Below, in pieces: positions 11,940 through 23,172 of a DNA stretch of 64,000 nt (position 1 is its first letter; the number at the start of each line of letters is the position of its first letter). Both the position numbers and the translations under genes were made by a program. The notes beneath the pieces were generated by a model. It saw only the letters and a list, made by a program, of their open reading frames with translations, searched no databases and had not been told where the DNA came from. The DNA lies in NCBI RefSeq assembly GCF_038502225.1, contig NC_091298.1:38713011-38777010 (forward strand), given 5' to 3'. The stretch comes from Cherax quadricarinatus. Lineage: Eukaryota > Arthropoda > Malacostraca > Decapoda > Parastacidae.

Positions 11940-12447
11940 CACACCTGATCAAGCACGTCAAGAAGTTAGAGAAAGTACAAAGGTTTGCAACAAGGCTAGT
12001 CCCAGAGCTCAAGGGAATGTCGTACGAGGAAAGGTTAAGGGAAATCGGACTGACGACACTGGAGGACAGAAGGGTCAGGGGAGACATGATAACGACATAC
12101 AAGATACTGCGGGGAATAGACAAGGTGGACAGAGATAGGATGTTCCAGAGAGGGGACACAGGGACAAGGGGTCACAACTGGAAGCTGAAGACTCAGACGA
12201 GTCACAGGGACGTTAGGAAGTATTTCTTCAGTCATAGAGTTGTCAGCAAGTGGAATAGCCTAGCAAGTGAAGTAGTGGAGGCAGGAACCATACATAATTT
12301 TAAGAAGAGGTATGACAAAGCTCAGGAAGCAGAGAGAGAGAGGATCCAGTAGCGATCAGTGAAGAGGCGGGGCCAGGAGCTGAGTCTCGACCCCTGCAAC
12401 CACAATTAGGTGAGTACAATTAGGTGAGTACACACACACACACACAC
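11938..12447 (+). pseudogene. LINE B copy 1 (CR1-like), 5'-truncated
   Basis: The copy begins abruptly after (AT)n at a codon inside the thumb region (PHLIKHVKK). It continues to the C-terminal end (WNSLASEVVEAG), in a different frame from the first codons. The 3' UTR ends in two AATTAGGTGAGTAC units and (AC)n. The protein matches the C-terminal quarter of the LINE B reverse transcriptase at 12448-13521. It cannot be autonomous. Confidence 0.85.
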
Positions 12448-13619
12448 TGCAAGAAGGCTTTTGACACAGTTCCTCACAAGAGATTAGTGCAGAAGCTAGA
12501 GCATCAGGCGCATATAACAGGAAGGGCACTGCAATGGATCAGAGAATACCTGACAGGGAGGCAACAACGAGTCATGGTACGTAATGATGTATCACAGTGG
12601 GCACCTGTGACGAGCGGGGTCCCACAGGGGTCGGTCCTAGGACCAGTGCTATTTTTGGTATATGTGAACGACATGACGGAAGGGTTAGACTCAGAAGTGT
12701 CCCTGTTTGCAGATGATGTGAAGTTAATGAGGAGAATTAAATCTGATGAGGACCAGGCAGGACTTCAAAGAGACCTGGACAGACTGGACACCTGGTCCAG
12801 CAAATGGCTTCTCGAATTTAATCCTGCCAAATGCAAAGTCATGAAGATAGGGGAAGGGCACAGAAGACCACAGACAGAGTATAGGCTAGGTGGCCAAAGA
12901 CTGCAAACCTCACTCAAAGAGAAAGATCTTGGGGTGAGTATAACACCGAGCATGTCTCCGGAAGCACACATCAATCAGATAACTGCTGCAGCATATGGGC
13001 GCCTGGCAAACCTGAGAACAGCATTCCGACACCTTAGTAAGGAATCATTCAAGACACTGTACACCGTGTATGTCAGGCCCATACTGGAGTATGCAGCACC
13101 TGTTTGGAACCCGCACTTGATAAAGCACGTCAAGAAACTAGAGAAAGTACAAAGGTTTGCAACAAGGTTAGTTCCAGAGCTAAGGGGAATGTCCTATGAA
13201 GAAAGATTAAGGGAAATCGGCCTGACGACACTGGAGGACAGGAGGGTCAGGGGAGACATGATAACGACATATAAAATACTGCGTGGAATAGACAAGGTGG
13301 ACAAGGACAGGATGTTCCAGGGAGGGGACACAGAAACAAGAGGCCACAATTGGAAGTTGAAGACACAAATGAGTCAGAGAGATAGTAGGAAGTATTTCTT
13401 CAGTCATAGAGTTGTAAGGCAGTGGAATAGCCTAGAAAATGACGTAGTGGAGGCAGGAACCATACACAGTTTTAAGACGAGGTTTGATAAAGCTCATGGA
13501 GCGGGGAGAGAGAGGGTCTAGTAGCAACCGGTGAAGAGGCGGGGCCAGGAGCTAGGACTCGACCCCTGCAACCACAAATAGGTGAGTACAAATAGGTGAG
13601 TACACACACACACACACAC
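12448..13619 (+). pseudogene. LINE B copy 2: reverse transcriptase fragment
   Basis: An uninterrupted frame runs from the first codons after the (AC)n junction to 13521. It covers RT palm motifs (KKAFDTVPH, GVPQGSVLGP, SLFADDVKLM) and the connection/C-terminal region (LEYAAPVWNPH, VVRQWNSL). The endonuclease and ORF1 are missing because the copy is 5'-truncated. Motifs fit the CR1/L2-like LINE group. The 3' UTR ends in AAATAGGTGAGTAC twice and then (AC)n. Head and tail both abut (AC)n: the head lies in the tail of copy 1, and copy 3 begins after its own tail. Confidence 0.9.
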
Positions 13620-13628
13620 GCACGCGCA

Positions 13629-13858
13629 AACGCACAAAGAGTCTTGGACAGGCTGGATGCGTGGTCTAGCAACTGGCTCCTAGAATTTAACCCCGCCAAA
13701 TGCAAAGTCATGAAGATCGGAGAAAGGCAAAGAAGACCGCAGACAGAGTATAGGCTAGGCGGCCAAAGACTGCAAACTTCACTCAAGGAGAAAGATCTAG
13801 GAGTGAGTATAATACCGAGTACATCGCCAGAAGCACACATTAACCAGATAACTGCTGC
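13629..13858 (+). pseudogene. LINE B copy 3: short internal fragment
   Basis: Starts directly after the (AC)n/CGCACGCGCAAACGC tail of copy 2. It encodes LDRLDAWSSNWLLEFNPAKC and the following REKDLG-type region. It stops at about 13858, where a Penelope remnant begins on the other strand. It is 5'-truncated and cut at the 3' side. Confidence 0.85.
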
Positions 13859-13929
13859 GCCATGTGGACAAGATTGCTCATTATGTCAGGTTGTCTCAAG
13901 ACGGATTGGAGACGCTCGACCTGTGTCTG

Positions 13930-14245
13930 CGAACCAAAACACTGTTTAGTATAATAATTTGGGCAGCATCCCATCCCGGTGGGTGATTACAGGAACTAAC
14001 GTGGTTAAAGATAGCGTTCGACTTCTGTCCTGTCCTGACTGAGTATTTATGTTGGGCTATTCTGGTTTCCAGAATTTTACCTGTTTGACCTACATATGAG
14101 AGAGGACACTGAGTACATGGGACGTTGTAAACCCCACCAACTTTGATAGAGGATGTGTTTTTAATCAGCTTGTTTCACTGTCCCAGTGTTTTTGAAACCA
14201 AGGTTTATATTGATCTTTATTAATACCTCATGCAGGCAAACCAGG
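13930..14245 (-). pseudogene. Penelope-like element remnant: GIY-YIG endonuclease
   Basis: The minus strand encodes GGVYNVPCTQCPLSYVGQTG, then LETRIAQHKYSVRTGQ and SNAIFNHVSSCNHPPGW. This is the GIY-YIG nuclease domain that lies C-terminal to the reverse transcriptase in Penelope-like retroelements, with the Cys pair and the G-V-Y...Y-V-G core visible. The frame stops shortly after. No reverse transcriptase accompanies it here. A second, more complete Penelope locus is at 23107-24500. Confidence 0.8.
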
Positions 14246-14263
14246 TTCTCATTGTATGGTTGT

Positions 14264-14375
14264 TATGCATGGTTCTGCATGACATTGTGATGTACATATA
14301 GTGGAGAAGTGTGCCATAATAGTATGAATGTTATAATTGTAAAGCATAATTTTATAATTCATAATGTGTATTTTC
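14264..14375 (+). repeat. Direct repeat, possible 5' LTR remnant
   Basis: About 110 bp (TGTTATGCATGGTTCTGCATGACATTG...) recurs at 17328-17433 with few changes. The two copies flank a retroviral-type gag, so they may be remains of LTRs. After about 110 bp the copies diverge completely. The left one is then followed by an array of roughly 64-bp units. Confidence 0.55.
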
Positions 14376-14504
14376 TGCGTAACATGGGGGCCTGTATATG
14401 GGAGAATTATCAAATTTTATGTGGTAATTCAACTTTGCAACCTGGAAAGTCAATAATCATTCTTTACTGGGTTGGTTAGAGGAAGAATTCACTATAGCAC
14501 ACTA

Positions 14505-14860
14505 AAATAATAATTTACCTTTGTGTTTAATATTGCTGTTTTTAGGATGTTATTATTAACTAATACCCTGTGCATAATATACCTTTGTGTGCAATATTGC
14601 AATATATGCTCTGTGAATAATTTACCTTTCTGTGCCATATTGTTGATTTTTAGGGTGTTATTAATACCTGATATTTTGTGCATAATTTGCCTTGCAGGTA
14701 CAATCTTGCTGATTTTTGGGGAGGTTATGCTTACCTAATTTTCTGGGAATAATTTTCCTTTGCAGGTGCAATAGCTCCATTTTTCTGCCAGGATTTTCTT
14801 GTTGTGTGCAATCCTGTTTAATTTTAGGGAGTCACATGACAATCACTTCTTGTGAATATA
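14505..14860. repeat. Degenerate ~64-bp tandem units
   Basis: Units starting near 14511, 14575, 14619, 14683 and 14748 share AATTTACCTTTGTGTGCAAT and TGCTGATTTTTAGGG. They precede the gag start and could be leader repeats of the element. Confidence 0.55.
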
Positions 14861-14954
14861 CTACTGCAGTGTATGTACTTTCCTGTGTGCTTTATTATTT
14901 TATATCAGTAAGTTCTGTGGCTAATAGCAAGATTTGGTGCTATTATTTCTCAAA

Positions 14955-15775
14955 ATGGCTGACACTAGTGAAAATTCTGGGGATGGCATGCATTTGGAAG
15001 GTGACATTGAATCAAATTCCCATGATAGGGACCTGGATAAGGAAGTAGAACTTATACGAATGAAATTAGCCCTAGTTGCGGAAGAAAAGGAACGGTTAAG
15101 GATTGAATGTACAAAGATCCAGGAACAGAGAGCTTTAGAGAAGCTTAGGGCTCAAGAAAGAGCTAAAGAGAGGCAGCTTGCTTCTCAGCCAACCACAGAC
15201 ACGAGGGTCGATGTTTTTCATTTGGATAAAGCCATAAAATTTTTGCCCAAATTCCTAGAGAAAGATCCAGACCAGTTTTTTCTGTTATTTGAAAGTACGG
15301 CCAAATCCCAAGTTTGGCCGTAAAAGGAATGGACGACATTAGCAAGAACCCAATTAGTTGGTAAAGGGTTACAGGCTGTTAGCTCTTTAGAGGGATCGGC
15401 CTTTTCTGATTATCATAAACTATAAGAGGTAGTTTTACTGGCTTATCAAATGTTGCCGGAAAGGTACCGGCAGAAGTTTAGAGGACTAAAGTTTCAGTCA
15501 GGGCAGTCTTTGGTGGAATATGGTAAGGAGAAGATGTCACTTTTAAATAGGTGGTGTCGCTCAAAGGGGGTGGTAGGCAATTATGAGGGTGCAATTACCT
15601 TAATTTTGTTAGAGGATCTTTCGAAAAATGTTCCTCCTGACCTTAATTCCATTTTCTAGGATTTTTTAGTATCTATATCTGACTTCCCCAATGAGCACGT
15701 TGTTAGAATAATTGTGAGTCAAGAGCTTGCACTGAAGACACAGAATGAATCGGTCATCCTAGAATTTATCTAGTT
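14955..15775 (+). pseudogene. gag of a Ty3/gypsy-type element, SCAN-like capsid
   Basis: Translation starts at ATG 14955 (MADTSENSGDG). An acidic, coiled-coil-prone segment (about residues 30-75, rich in E, R, K) follows. A capsid region opens with LPKFLEKDPDQFF and continues, after a stop at about 15322 and a frame break, as YRQKFRGLKFQSGQSLVEYG. The YRQ..FR...F..GQS pattern resembles the capsid fold from which the vertebrate SCAN domain derives, found in Gmr1-like gypsy elements. It lacks a zinc knuckle and pol, so the element is internally deleted. The LTR retrotransposon at 27907-34442 may be a relative. SCAN kinship is inferred from motif pattern. Confidence 0.7.
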
Positions 15776-17327
15776 AACTAGATGCTGTGACTTTCTGACA
15801 TTACAGAGTGAGGAGCGGCTTGGCTTGGTTACCTTGCTTTTAAGAACCTCTCAGATCATCAGTCTCTCCAGCTTTTCCAGTTGATAACACCATAGTTAGA
15901 CTGTTCCTCTGTATGGCTGTGTTGTCACTGTTAAAGCCACGAACGCTGTCATTATCTTTTTTTTCTTGCCTTACTATTCGTTCTCTATTTAACTTATGCA
16001 GGACATTTGAACATTGTTGACGGCAATATACATCTGCTCTTGTTCTGGTAATATAAAAAACTGCAATTATATTATGCATACATTAATTTCTCATTTCTAA
16101 TTGAATTTTGCTATTACAAGTTTTAGACAATTATTTGAATTTGTAATAGCCAAATAGTAGCATGTGTTGGAAAGTCAACAGATGGAGGTAGCAAGATAAG
16201 TAATAGCATATGATGGCAAGCCAGGTAACAGCAGGTGCTCAACTGGCTTGTTGTTGGCAACCAAATAGCAAGTATTTCTAGTATTTCTACTGCCCAAACG
16301 TCTCGACTCAGTAGTCTTCATTTGAAGAATACAGAGATGATTTCAGTGCTGGAGGTAGTATAAGGGAACAGTTAATTTTGAGGTGATAAGTGCCTCTGCC
16401 ATGATAGGTGATCAGTTACTTAACTTAAAGTGGCATGAGGTCAGAGACTTACTGAAGCTGGGCAAATGAAATTTATCAGCTGGAGATGACATTACAAGCG
16501 GAAATGGCCTACTATTGGAAGTAGGTCATGCAAAGTAGTTTTTAGCAATAGAGTTGTAAAAAAACACTTCCCTGCACCAAGATGCGATAGTTTTGTTGTG
16601 TGAGAAACGTATCATATTATTAATGGTAAACACTACCGACAAGTTAATGAGCAGGACACACATGCAACACTTATTTATCATTATTGACAAAATGTTTTCC
16701 CTGTTCAGCAAACTTTATTAGTCGAATACAGTGCTAATTACAAGAACGTGTTGTACACTTTTCTGTGTTGCAATAATGAATAATGTAATTCTTATCTAAC
16801 ACAGTAACGAGATGATTTTGTTTAAAAACGATGTTTTTCTTATAATTCCATTTCTAATTGTTTATTATGACCTACCTCCGCTTGTGGGCAATGTTCACCT
16901 GTGATGTCACCTCCAGCTGCTTCATTTTATTTCGGCTAGAGTATATACTGTTGAACTCTGGCCTTTTTCTCTTTACACTAACAGACTAACCTCCTGTTAA
17001 GGTTGAGAAATTCTTAACCTTTAAATTACGAATCTACTTCTTCCATTGTTTTCCTGTATTGTAATCATCTCTGTATTCGACCGATCAAGTCTGCTAAGCA
17101 AGTACAACCCTTTAGTAATAAAGATACCTTTGTAAGTACTTAGCATGACCAAATTTCACTAAGTGGCCATTCTCACTTGTGATGTCATCTCCAGTTCCAC
17201 TACATAGTTTCTGGCGTAATACCTCTTTTAACTAAGGAACTGGCAACCACCTATGAAAACTGAGGGGCTGATCACTTTAAAACTAGCAATTCACTTCATC
17301 TATGGACTCAAGCACATATTATAATTG
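15776..17327. other. No gene recognised; probable residue of the gag element
   Basis: AT-rich sequence between the gag remnant and the second direct repeat. No pol motifs are visible. A GGCAAGCCAGGTAACAGCAG unit at about 16210 matches the array at 18200-18585. Confidence 0.4.
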
Positions 17328-17900
17328 TTATGCAGGGTTCTGCATGACATTGTAATGTACATATAGTGGAGAAGTGTGCCATAATAGTATGAATGTTATA
17401 ATTGTAAATAATTTTATAATTCACAATGTGCATTTGGGGCACTATAAAGTACTCTAACTGTAATTATAAAGAAATCCTTCTAGAAAATTATTTTCCAAGT
17501 GTGTTTTGGGTATGCGGGGTAAGCGTGGCTGGGGGCAGTCATGTGGGGTCAGCATGGTGTGGAGGCTGGCGTCGGAGCTGCTGTGTGTTTAAGCTAAGTT
17601 TGTAGTTGTGTACTTCTTTTGTTTAACCAACTCAAGCCATAGGCTCTCCTATGGCTTACCTGTATATTCACCCAGGCTCTGACATGGTCAGGGTGCTGTG
17701 GGATGAGTGAGGAAATAAGAAATGGGGTTTGTAGTGGAGTAGTGACGGTCTGGCGCTGACTAGGCCTAGTGGTTATGGTGGCTGGACCTCCAGCCAGCTG
17801 TTTCTTGTGTATCCTCATTTGGGCATTTAGGATTAAGGTGTTTCTAGAGTGTGTATATAGTGTTATGTTGAATAAATAGATATATTTTCCTAACTTGGAT
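17328..17900 (+). repeat. Direct repeat, possible 3' LTR
   Basis: The first 105 bp match 14264-14375. The remainder has LTR-like content, including an AATAAA polyadenylation-type signal at about 17871, but has no counterpart on the left. The 3' boundary is not certain. Confidence 0.45.
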
Positions 17901-18199
17901 TTTTGCCTAACCCTCTGTTAACCAACCCATTGAAGTAACACATACAGGTTTAGCGCTTTCTGTTTTGACTGGGATAGCCCTGGGTGGCCTGTTTATGCTT
18001 GAGAGGTGTGTAACTTTTACCTTTGCCCTTAGACAAAGCTCAAGCCCCCAGCTGTCCCACATTTCTGCTTAACAATAATCACCTCAGAATGGAAGTGATG
18101 AAGCCTGCTGACCAGTTGATACGCTTCTGTAAGAAAAATATTATTTATTGCATCTGTGTTCTTCTTATCAACTTCTCGGTGTTGTATTCCAATATTATG

Positions 18200-18585
18200 A
18201 AGCCAGGTATCTGCAGAGGTTGGCAAGCCAGGTAACAACAGGTACTGGCAAGCCAGGTAACAGTAGGTGCTGGTAAACCAGGTAACAGATTCTGGCAAGC
18301 CAGGTAACAGCAGGTGCTGGCAGCCCAGGTGACGGCAGGTGCTGACAAGGCAGGTAACAACAGGTGCTAACAAGCCATGTAACAACAGGTGCTAACAAGC
18401 CATGTAACAACAGGTGTGGCAAGCCAGGTAACAGCAGGGAATATAAGCCAGATAACAACAAGTGCTGGCAAACCAGGTAACAGAAGGCGCTGGCAAGCCA
18501 GGTAAACAGCAGGTGCTGGCAAGCCAGGTAACAGCAGGTATTGGCAAGCCAGGTAAACAGCATGTGATAGCGAGCCAGGTTACAG
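18200..18585. repeat. ~25-bp minisatellite
   Basis: Fifteen or so units of GCCAGGTAACAGCAGGTGCT plus GGCAA, with variable spacing and point changes. On the minus strand it gives a spurious leucine- and cysteine-rich open frame. Confidence 0.9.
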
Positions 18586-18600
18586 GTTCTTGTATAAGAG

Positions 18601-18642
18601 GTTACTGCTGCAACCTCTTGTATAAGAGGTTGCAGCAGTAAC
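18601..18642. repeat. Perfect 19-bp inverted repeat, 4-nt loop
   Basis: GTTACTGCTGCAACCTCTT at 18601-18619 pairs exactly with 18624-18642 around GTAT. It sits at the end of the 25-bp minisatellite. No poly-T or gene context suggests a terminator. Confidence 0.95.
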
Positions 18643-19311
18643 TGGGAAAACAGACAAAGAGAAAGGAAACATTGCAATTGTTAAAAAATAAACTAAAGCA
18701 AAACACCTTGGAAAATTCAAACAGACCAGTTAGAAATATGTTTAAGAAAGTGCTGAATTCGTAGGGGTCAAAGAGAGCCTGACGAATGGAAGGCATTCAG
18801 ATTTAATTCAATGACAACGAGAACAAATCCTGCTCTTTGAATCTAGAACCTCTCACTAGCATCAACGTACCTTCATGGTAGTGATACAGGACGATCAACT
18901 GGGGTAACTCACGATAAAAAATCATAAAAACTGGATAATAAATAAAAAACAAACGAAATAATGACGAATGTCATGTGAAATAAGCGAGGTGGGAAACTAA
19001 GAAATTATAGATGAATCATAACAAACACATGGTGACGAGTCCAGACCAGATATCTGTCTACCTTATAATAGAATAAGTAGAATGATAAAGGTATATATTT
19101 CAGAAAACATTTCGATATTAAGCATTACAAGGCATGCCAGTAAACAAATGGAAAATGTCAGAAGACAGATAATTAAAAAATGGTTGATAGAGAACAATTT
19201 GTTAGCCTCAGACCTGCCTACCTAACAAATATTTTTATCAGTCACAGGAATCATCCAGTATAGAGACACAGGAGGTAAATACATTGTATAGGAATATATT
19301 TTTTTATTAAC
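18643..19311. other. No gene; contains a piece of the old AT-rich repeat
   Basis: About 18770-18880 (GGCATTCAGATTTAATTCAA... CTCACTAGCATCAACGTACC) resembles 53757-53850, placing it in the same unnamed dispersed repeat. The rest is unassigned. Confidence 0.45.
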
Positions 19312-20400
19312 TCATCGGTCGTTTTCCACCAAGGTAGGATGACCCGGAAAAGAAGAAGCATTTTCATCATCACTCACTCCTTCAGTGTCTTGCTAGAGGA
19401 GTGCCTACACTACAGTTACAAAACTGTAACTTAACTGTAACTATTCAGAGTGCAGGCACTATACTTCCTATCTCCAGGACTCAAGTTCAGCCTGCCGGTT
19501 TCCCTGAATTCCTTCATAAATGTTGCTGTGCTCACACTCCAACAGCATGTCAAGTCCTAAAAATAATTTGTCTCTCCTCGCTCCTATCTAATATGCTCCC
19601 TCCAACCTTTTCTAGGCCGACCCCTACCCCGCCTTACTTCCACTACAAATTTATATGCTCTCCAAGTCAGTATCTTTCGTTCCATCCTCCCTAAATGTCC
19701 GATACATCTCAGCAACCCCTCCTCAGTTCTCTGGATAATACTTTTAGGAACTCCGCACCTTTCCTTCTGCATTATATTCACACCACACACTGCCCTCAGA
19801 CATGACATCTCCACTGCCTCCAGCCATCTCCTAGTTGCAACATTCACCACCCATGCTTCACCCCCATATAAGAGTGTTGGTAACACTATACTCTCATACA
19901 TTCTCATTTTTTCTCCATGGGTAGCATTCTTTGTCTCCACAGACTCCTCAGTGCACTCACCTTTTTCCTCTCATCAGTTCTACGATTTACCTTGCATTTC
20001 ATAGACCCATCTGCTGGTAAGTCCAATCCCAAATATCTGAATACATTCACTTCCTCTATACTCCCTCTAATCTGATATCCAATCTTTCATTACCTAATTT
20101 TTTTGTTATCGTCATCACCTTACTCTTTCCTATGATCACTTTTAATTTCCTTCTTCTACATACCCTACCAAACTCATCCACCAACCTCTGCAACTTCTCT
20201 TCAGAATGTACCAAAAGCACAGTGTCATCAGCTAAAAGCTACTGTGGCAACTCTCACTTTGTGTTGGATTCTTTACCTTTAATTCCACGCCTCTTTCCAA
20301 CACCCGAGCATTCACTTCTCTTACAACCCCATCCATAAATATATTGAACAACCATGGTTACATCACACTTCCCTGTCTAAGGTACGAAATGGTACAAAAG
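19312..20400 (-). pseudogene. RTE-like LINE, 3' part of reverse transcriptase and 3' UTR
   Basis: Minus-strand fragments include LADDTVLLVHSEEKLQRLVD (RT catalytic box, about 20240-20180) and GRVCRRRKLKVIIGKSKVM. An open frame at 19940-19584 reads YESIVLPTLLYGGEAW and GHLGRMERKILTWRAYK, ending GRPRKGW. This order is typical of the RT C-terminus in RTE-like LINEs. The 3' UTR ends near 19312 with GTCATCCTACCTTGGTGGAA and an A/T-rich tail. It is 5'-truncated at about 20400 and has several frame breaks. The same 3' end recurs at 22240-22640 and on a SINE-like unit at 21203-21677. Confidence 0.8.
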
Positions 20401-20711
20401 ATTTAAGAGACACATTGTTGATATAAAGATGACATATACATTACATGAGGTGTGAGAGATACATGTCTAGTATATATTGTTACGTGTTCGTCACTGATTA
20501 TAATGAGAAAATCTCATCCAGCTCCTCAGAGCTGGGGCGCGTGCCCAAAATACAGCAGGCATTATCCCACTAAACAGCAGCGCTGAGTCGCTGGAACGTA
20601 GAACTAGCTTCACAGGGATCCCTAGTTACCCTGTTGAGTCTTTTGCCTAGCTTCTTGAGGAGTTAGATGCACTCTTTTTCCCATGATCCAAGGGTCTCCT
20701 AGCCTATGGGA
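20401..20711. other. No gene recognised
   Basis: Moderate-GC sequence containing GAGCTGGGGCGCGTGCCC and TTGAGTCTTTTGCCTAGC. No family assignment possible. Confidence 0.35.
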
Positions 20712-20713
20712 AC

Positions 20714-20808
<95 letters not shown>
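20712..20808. repeat. (AT)n microsatellite
   Basis: About 95 bp of alternating AT ending directly at the terminus of a TIR element. Confidence 0.95.
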
Positions 20809-20811
<3 letters not shown>

Positions 20812-21197
20812 GTGCCGAATATGTAAAACTGGTCAATTAGCAAGAACTCATTTAAAATTAAGACCTTTCTAAAATTTTCTCTTATACGTTTAAAGATATA
20901 TTTTTTTCATTAATGTTGAAGTAAAAATTTATAATTTTGCACCAAAAGGAACTTAGAAAACTTACCTAACCTTATTATAACAAGCGAAATTTATTTTAGC
21001 CTAACCCAACTAAATATATTTTAGATTTGTTTACAGTAATTTAATATTAAACAAACACAGTGAAATATATTTTTTTTCGTTAGATTCAGAATGATTTTGG
21101 CGAAATTATTTCATACTCAAATTTTCACTTGTCCTATTTGGCAAGATGAGCGTTGCTATTTAAGCCAAGATCGCAAGTTCTGCCTATTCGGCACGAC
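20809..21197 (+). mobile_element. Short TIR element (MITE-like), copy 2
   Basis: 389 bp beginning GTCGTGCCGAATATG and ending CCTATTCGGCACGAC, which are inverted matches over about 13 bp. Both ends touch AT-repeat DNA, compatible with TA target duplication (Tc1/mariner-type). No open frame of note. Near-identical copy at 21758-22147. Confidence 0.8.
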
Positions 21198-21202
21198 ATA
21201 TA

Positions 21203-21672
21203 TATATATATAGGTAGGTAGTAGGTTGGTAGACAGCAACCGCCCAGGGAGGTACTACCGTCCTGCCAAGTGAGTGTAAAACGAAAGCCTGTAATTGTTT
21301 TACATGATGGTAGGATTGCTGGTGTCCTTTTTTCTGTCTCATAAACATGCAAGACTTCAGGTATGTCTTGCTACTTCTACTTACACTTAGGCCACACTAC
21401 ACATACATGTACAAGCATATATATACACACCCCTCTGGGTTTTCTGCTATTTTCTTTCTAGTTCTTGTTCTTGTTTATTTCCTCTTATCTCCATGGGGAA
21501 GTGGGACAGAATTCTTCCTCCGTAAGCTATGCGTGTTGTAAGCGGTGACTACAATGCCGGGAGCAAGGGGTTATTAACCCCTTCTTCTGTATAAATTACT
21601 AAATTTGAAAAGAGAAACTTTTGTTTTTCTTTTTGGGCCATCCTGCCTTGGTGGGATACGGCCGGTTTGTTG

Positions 21673-21677
<5 letters not shown>
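21203..21677 (+). repeat. SINE-like unit sharing the RTE LINE tail
   Basis: The head is TAGGTAGGTAGTAGGTTGGT AGACAGCAACCG..., and the body has no frame. The last 45 bp (GGGCCATCCTGCCTTGGTGG / GATACGGCCGGTTTGTTGAA) match the 3' end of the RTE LINE pieces at 19312 and 22240. A shared tail is expected when a SINE uses a LINE's reverse transcriptase. The (AT)n that follows takes the place of a poly(A) tail. Confidence 0.65.

Positions 21678-21757
<80 letters not shown>
21678..21757. repeat. (AT)n microsatellite
   Basis: Alternating AT between the SINE-like tail and TIR element copy 3. Confidence 0.95.
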
Positions 21758-22147
21758 GTCGTGCCGAATATGTAAAACTGATCAATTAGCAAGAACTCAT
21801 TTAAAATTAAGTCCTTTCTAAAATTTTCTCTTATACGTTTAAAGATATATTTTTTTTTCATTAATGTTAATGTAAAAAATTTTAATTTTGCTCCAAAAGA
21901 ATCTTAGAAAACTTACCTAACCTTATTATAACAAGAACAATTTATTTTAGCCTAACCCAACTAAATATATTTTAGATTTGCTTACAATAATTTAATACTA
22001 AACAAACACAGTGAAATATATTTTTTTAGTTAGGTTCAGAATGATTTTGGCGAAATTATTGCATACACAAATTTTCACTTGTCCTATATGGCAAGATGAG
22101 CGTTGCTATTTATGCCAAGATGGCAAGTTCTGCCTATTCGGCACGAC
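21758..22147 (+). mobile_element. Short TIR element (MITE-like), copy 3
   Basis: 390 bp, same termini (GTCGTGCCGAATATG ... TATTCGGCACGAC) and orientation as copy 2. AT repeat on both sides. Confidence 0.8.
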
Positions 22148-22151
22148 ATAT

Positions 22152-22220
<69 letters not shown>

Positions 22221-22236
22221 ATATATGTATATATTT
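22148..22236. repeat. (AT)n microsatellite
   Basis: Alternating AT with a few GTATGTAT variants, leading into a poly(T) that is the poly(A) tail of the next element on the minus strand. Confidence 0.95.
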
Positions 22237-22637
22237 TTTTTTTTTTTTTTTCAACAAGTCGGCCGTCTCCCACCGAGGCAGGGTGACCCAAAAAAGAAAG
22301 AAAATCCCCAAAAAGAAAATACTTTCATCATCATTCAACACTTTCACCACACTCGCACATTATCACTGTTTTTGCAGAGGTGCTCAGAATACAACAGTCT
22401 AGAAGCATACACATATAAAGATACACAACATATCCCTCCAAACTGCCAATATCCCAAACCCCTCCTTTAAAGTGCAGGCATTGTACTTCCCATTTCCAGG
22501 ACTCAAGTCCGACTATATGAAAATAACCGGTTTCCCTGAATCCCTTCACTAAATATTACCCTGCTCACACTCCAACAGATCGTCAGGTCCCAAGTACCAT
22601 TCGTCTCCATTCACTCCTATCTAACACGCTCACGCAC
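22237..22637 (-). repeat. RTE-like LINE 3' UTR fragment with poly(A)
   Basis: On the minus strand it ends TCGGTGGGAGACGGCCGACT TGTTGAAAAAA. It matches the 3' UTR at 19312-19570 (GTGCAGGCATTGTACTTCC, CACACTCCAACAG). No coding sequence remains, so this is a severely 5'-truncated insertion. Confidence 0.75.

Positions 22638-23172
<535 letters not shown>

Noticed and set aside
11736..12159. Tyr/Ile-rich open frames around 11.8 kb, and similar ones at 20.7, 21.7, 22.2 and 23.0 kb
   Set aside because: Translation of (AT)n microsatellites.
18601..18642. Rho-independent terminator
   Set aside because: The stem-loop lacks a following T run and the setting is a eukaryotic intron.
18029..18677. Cys/Leu-rich minus-strand frames
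   Set aside because: Produced by the 25-bp minisatellite; no independent support.
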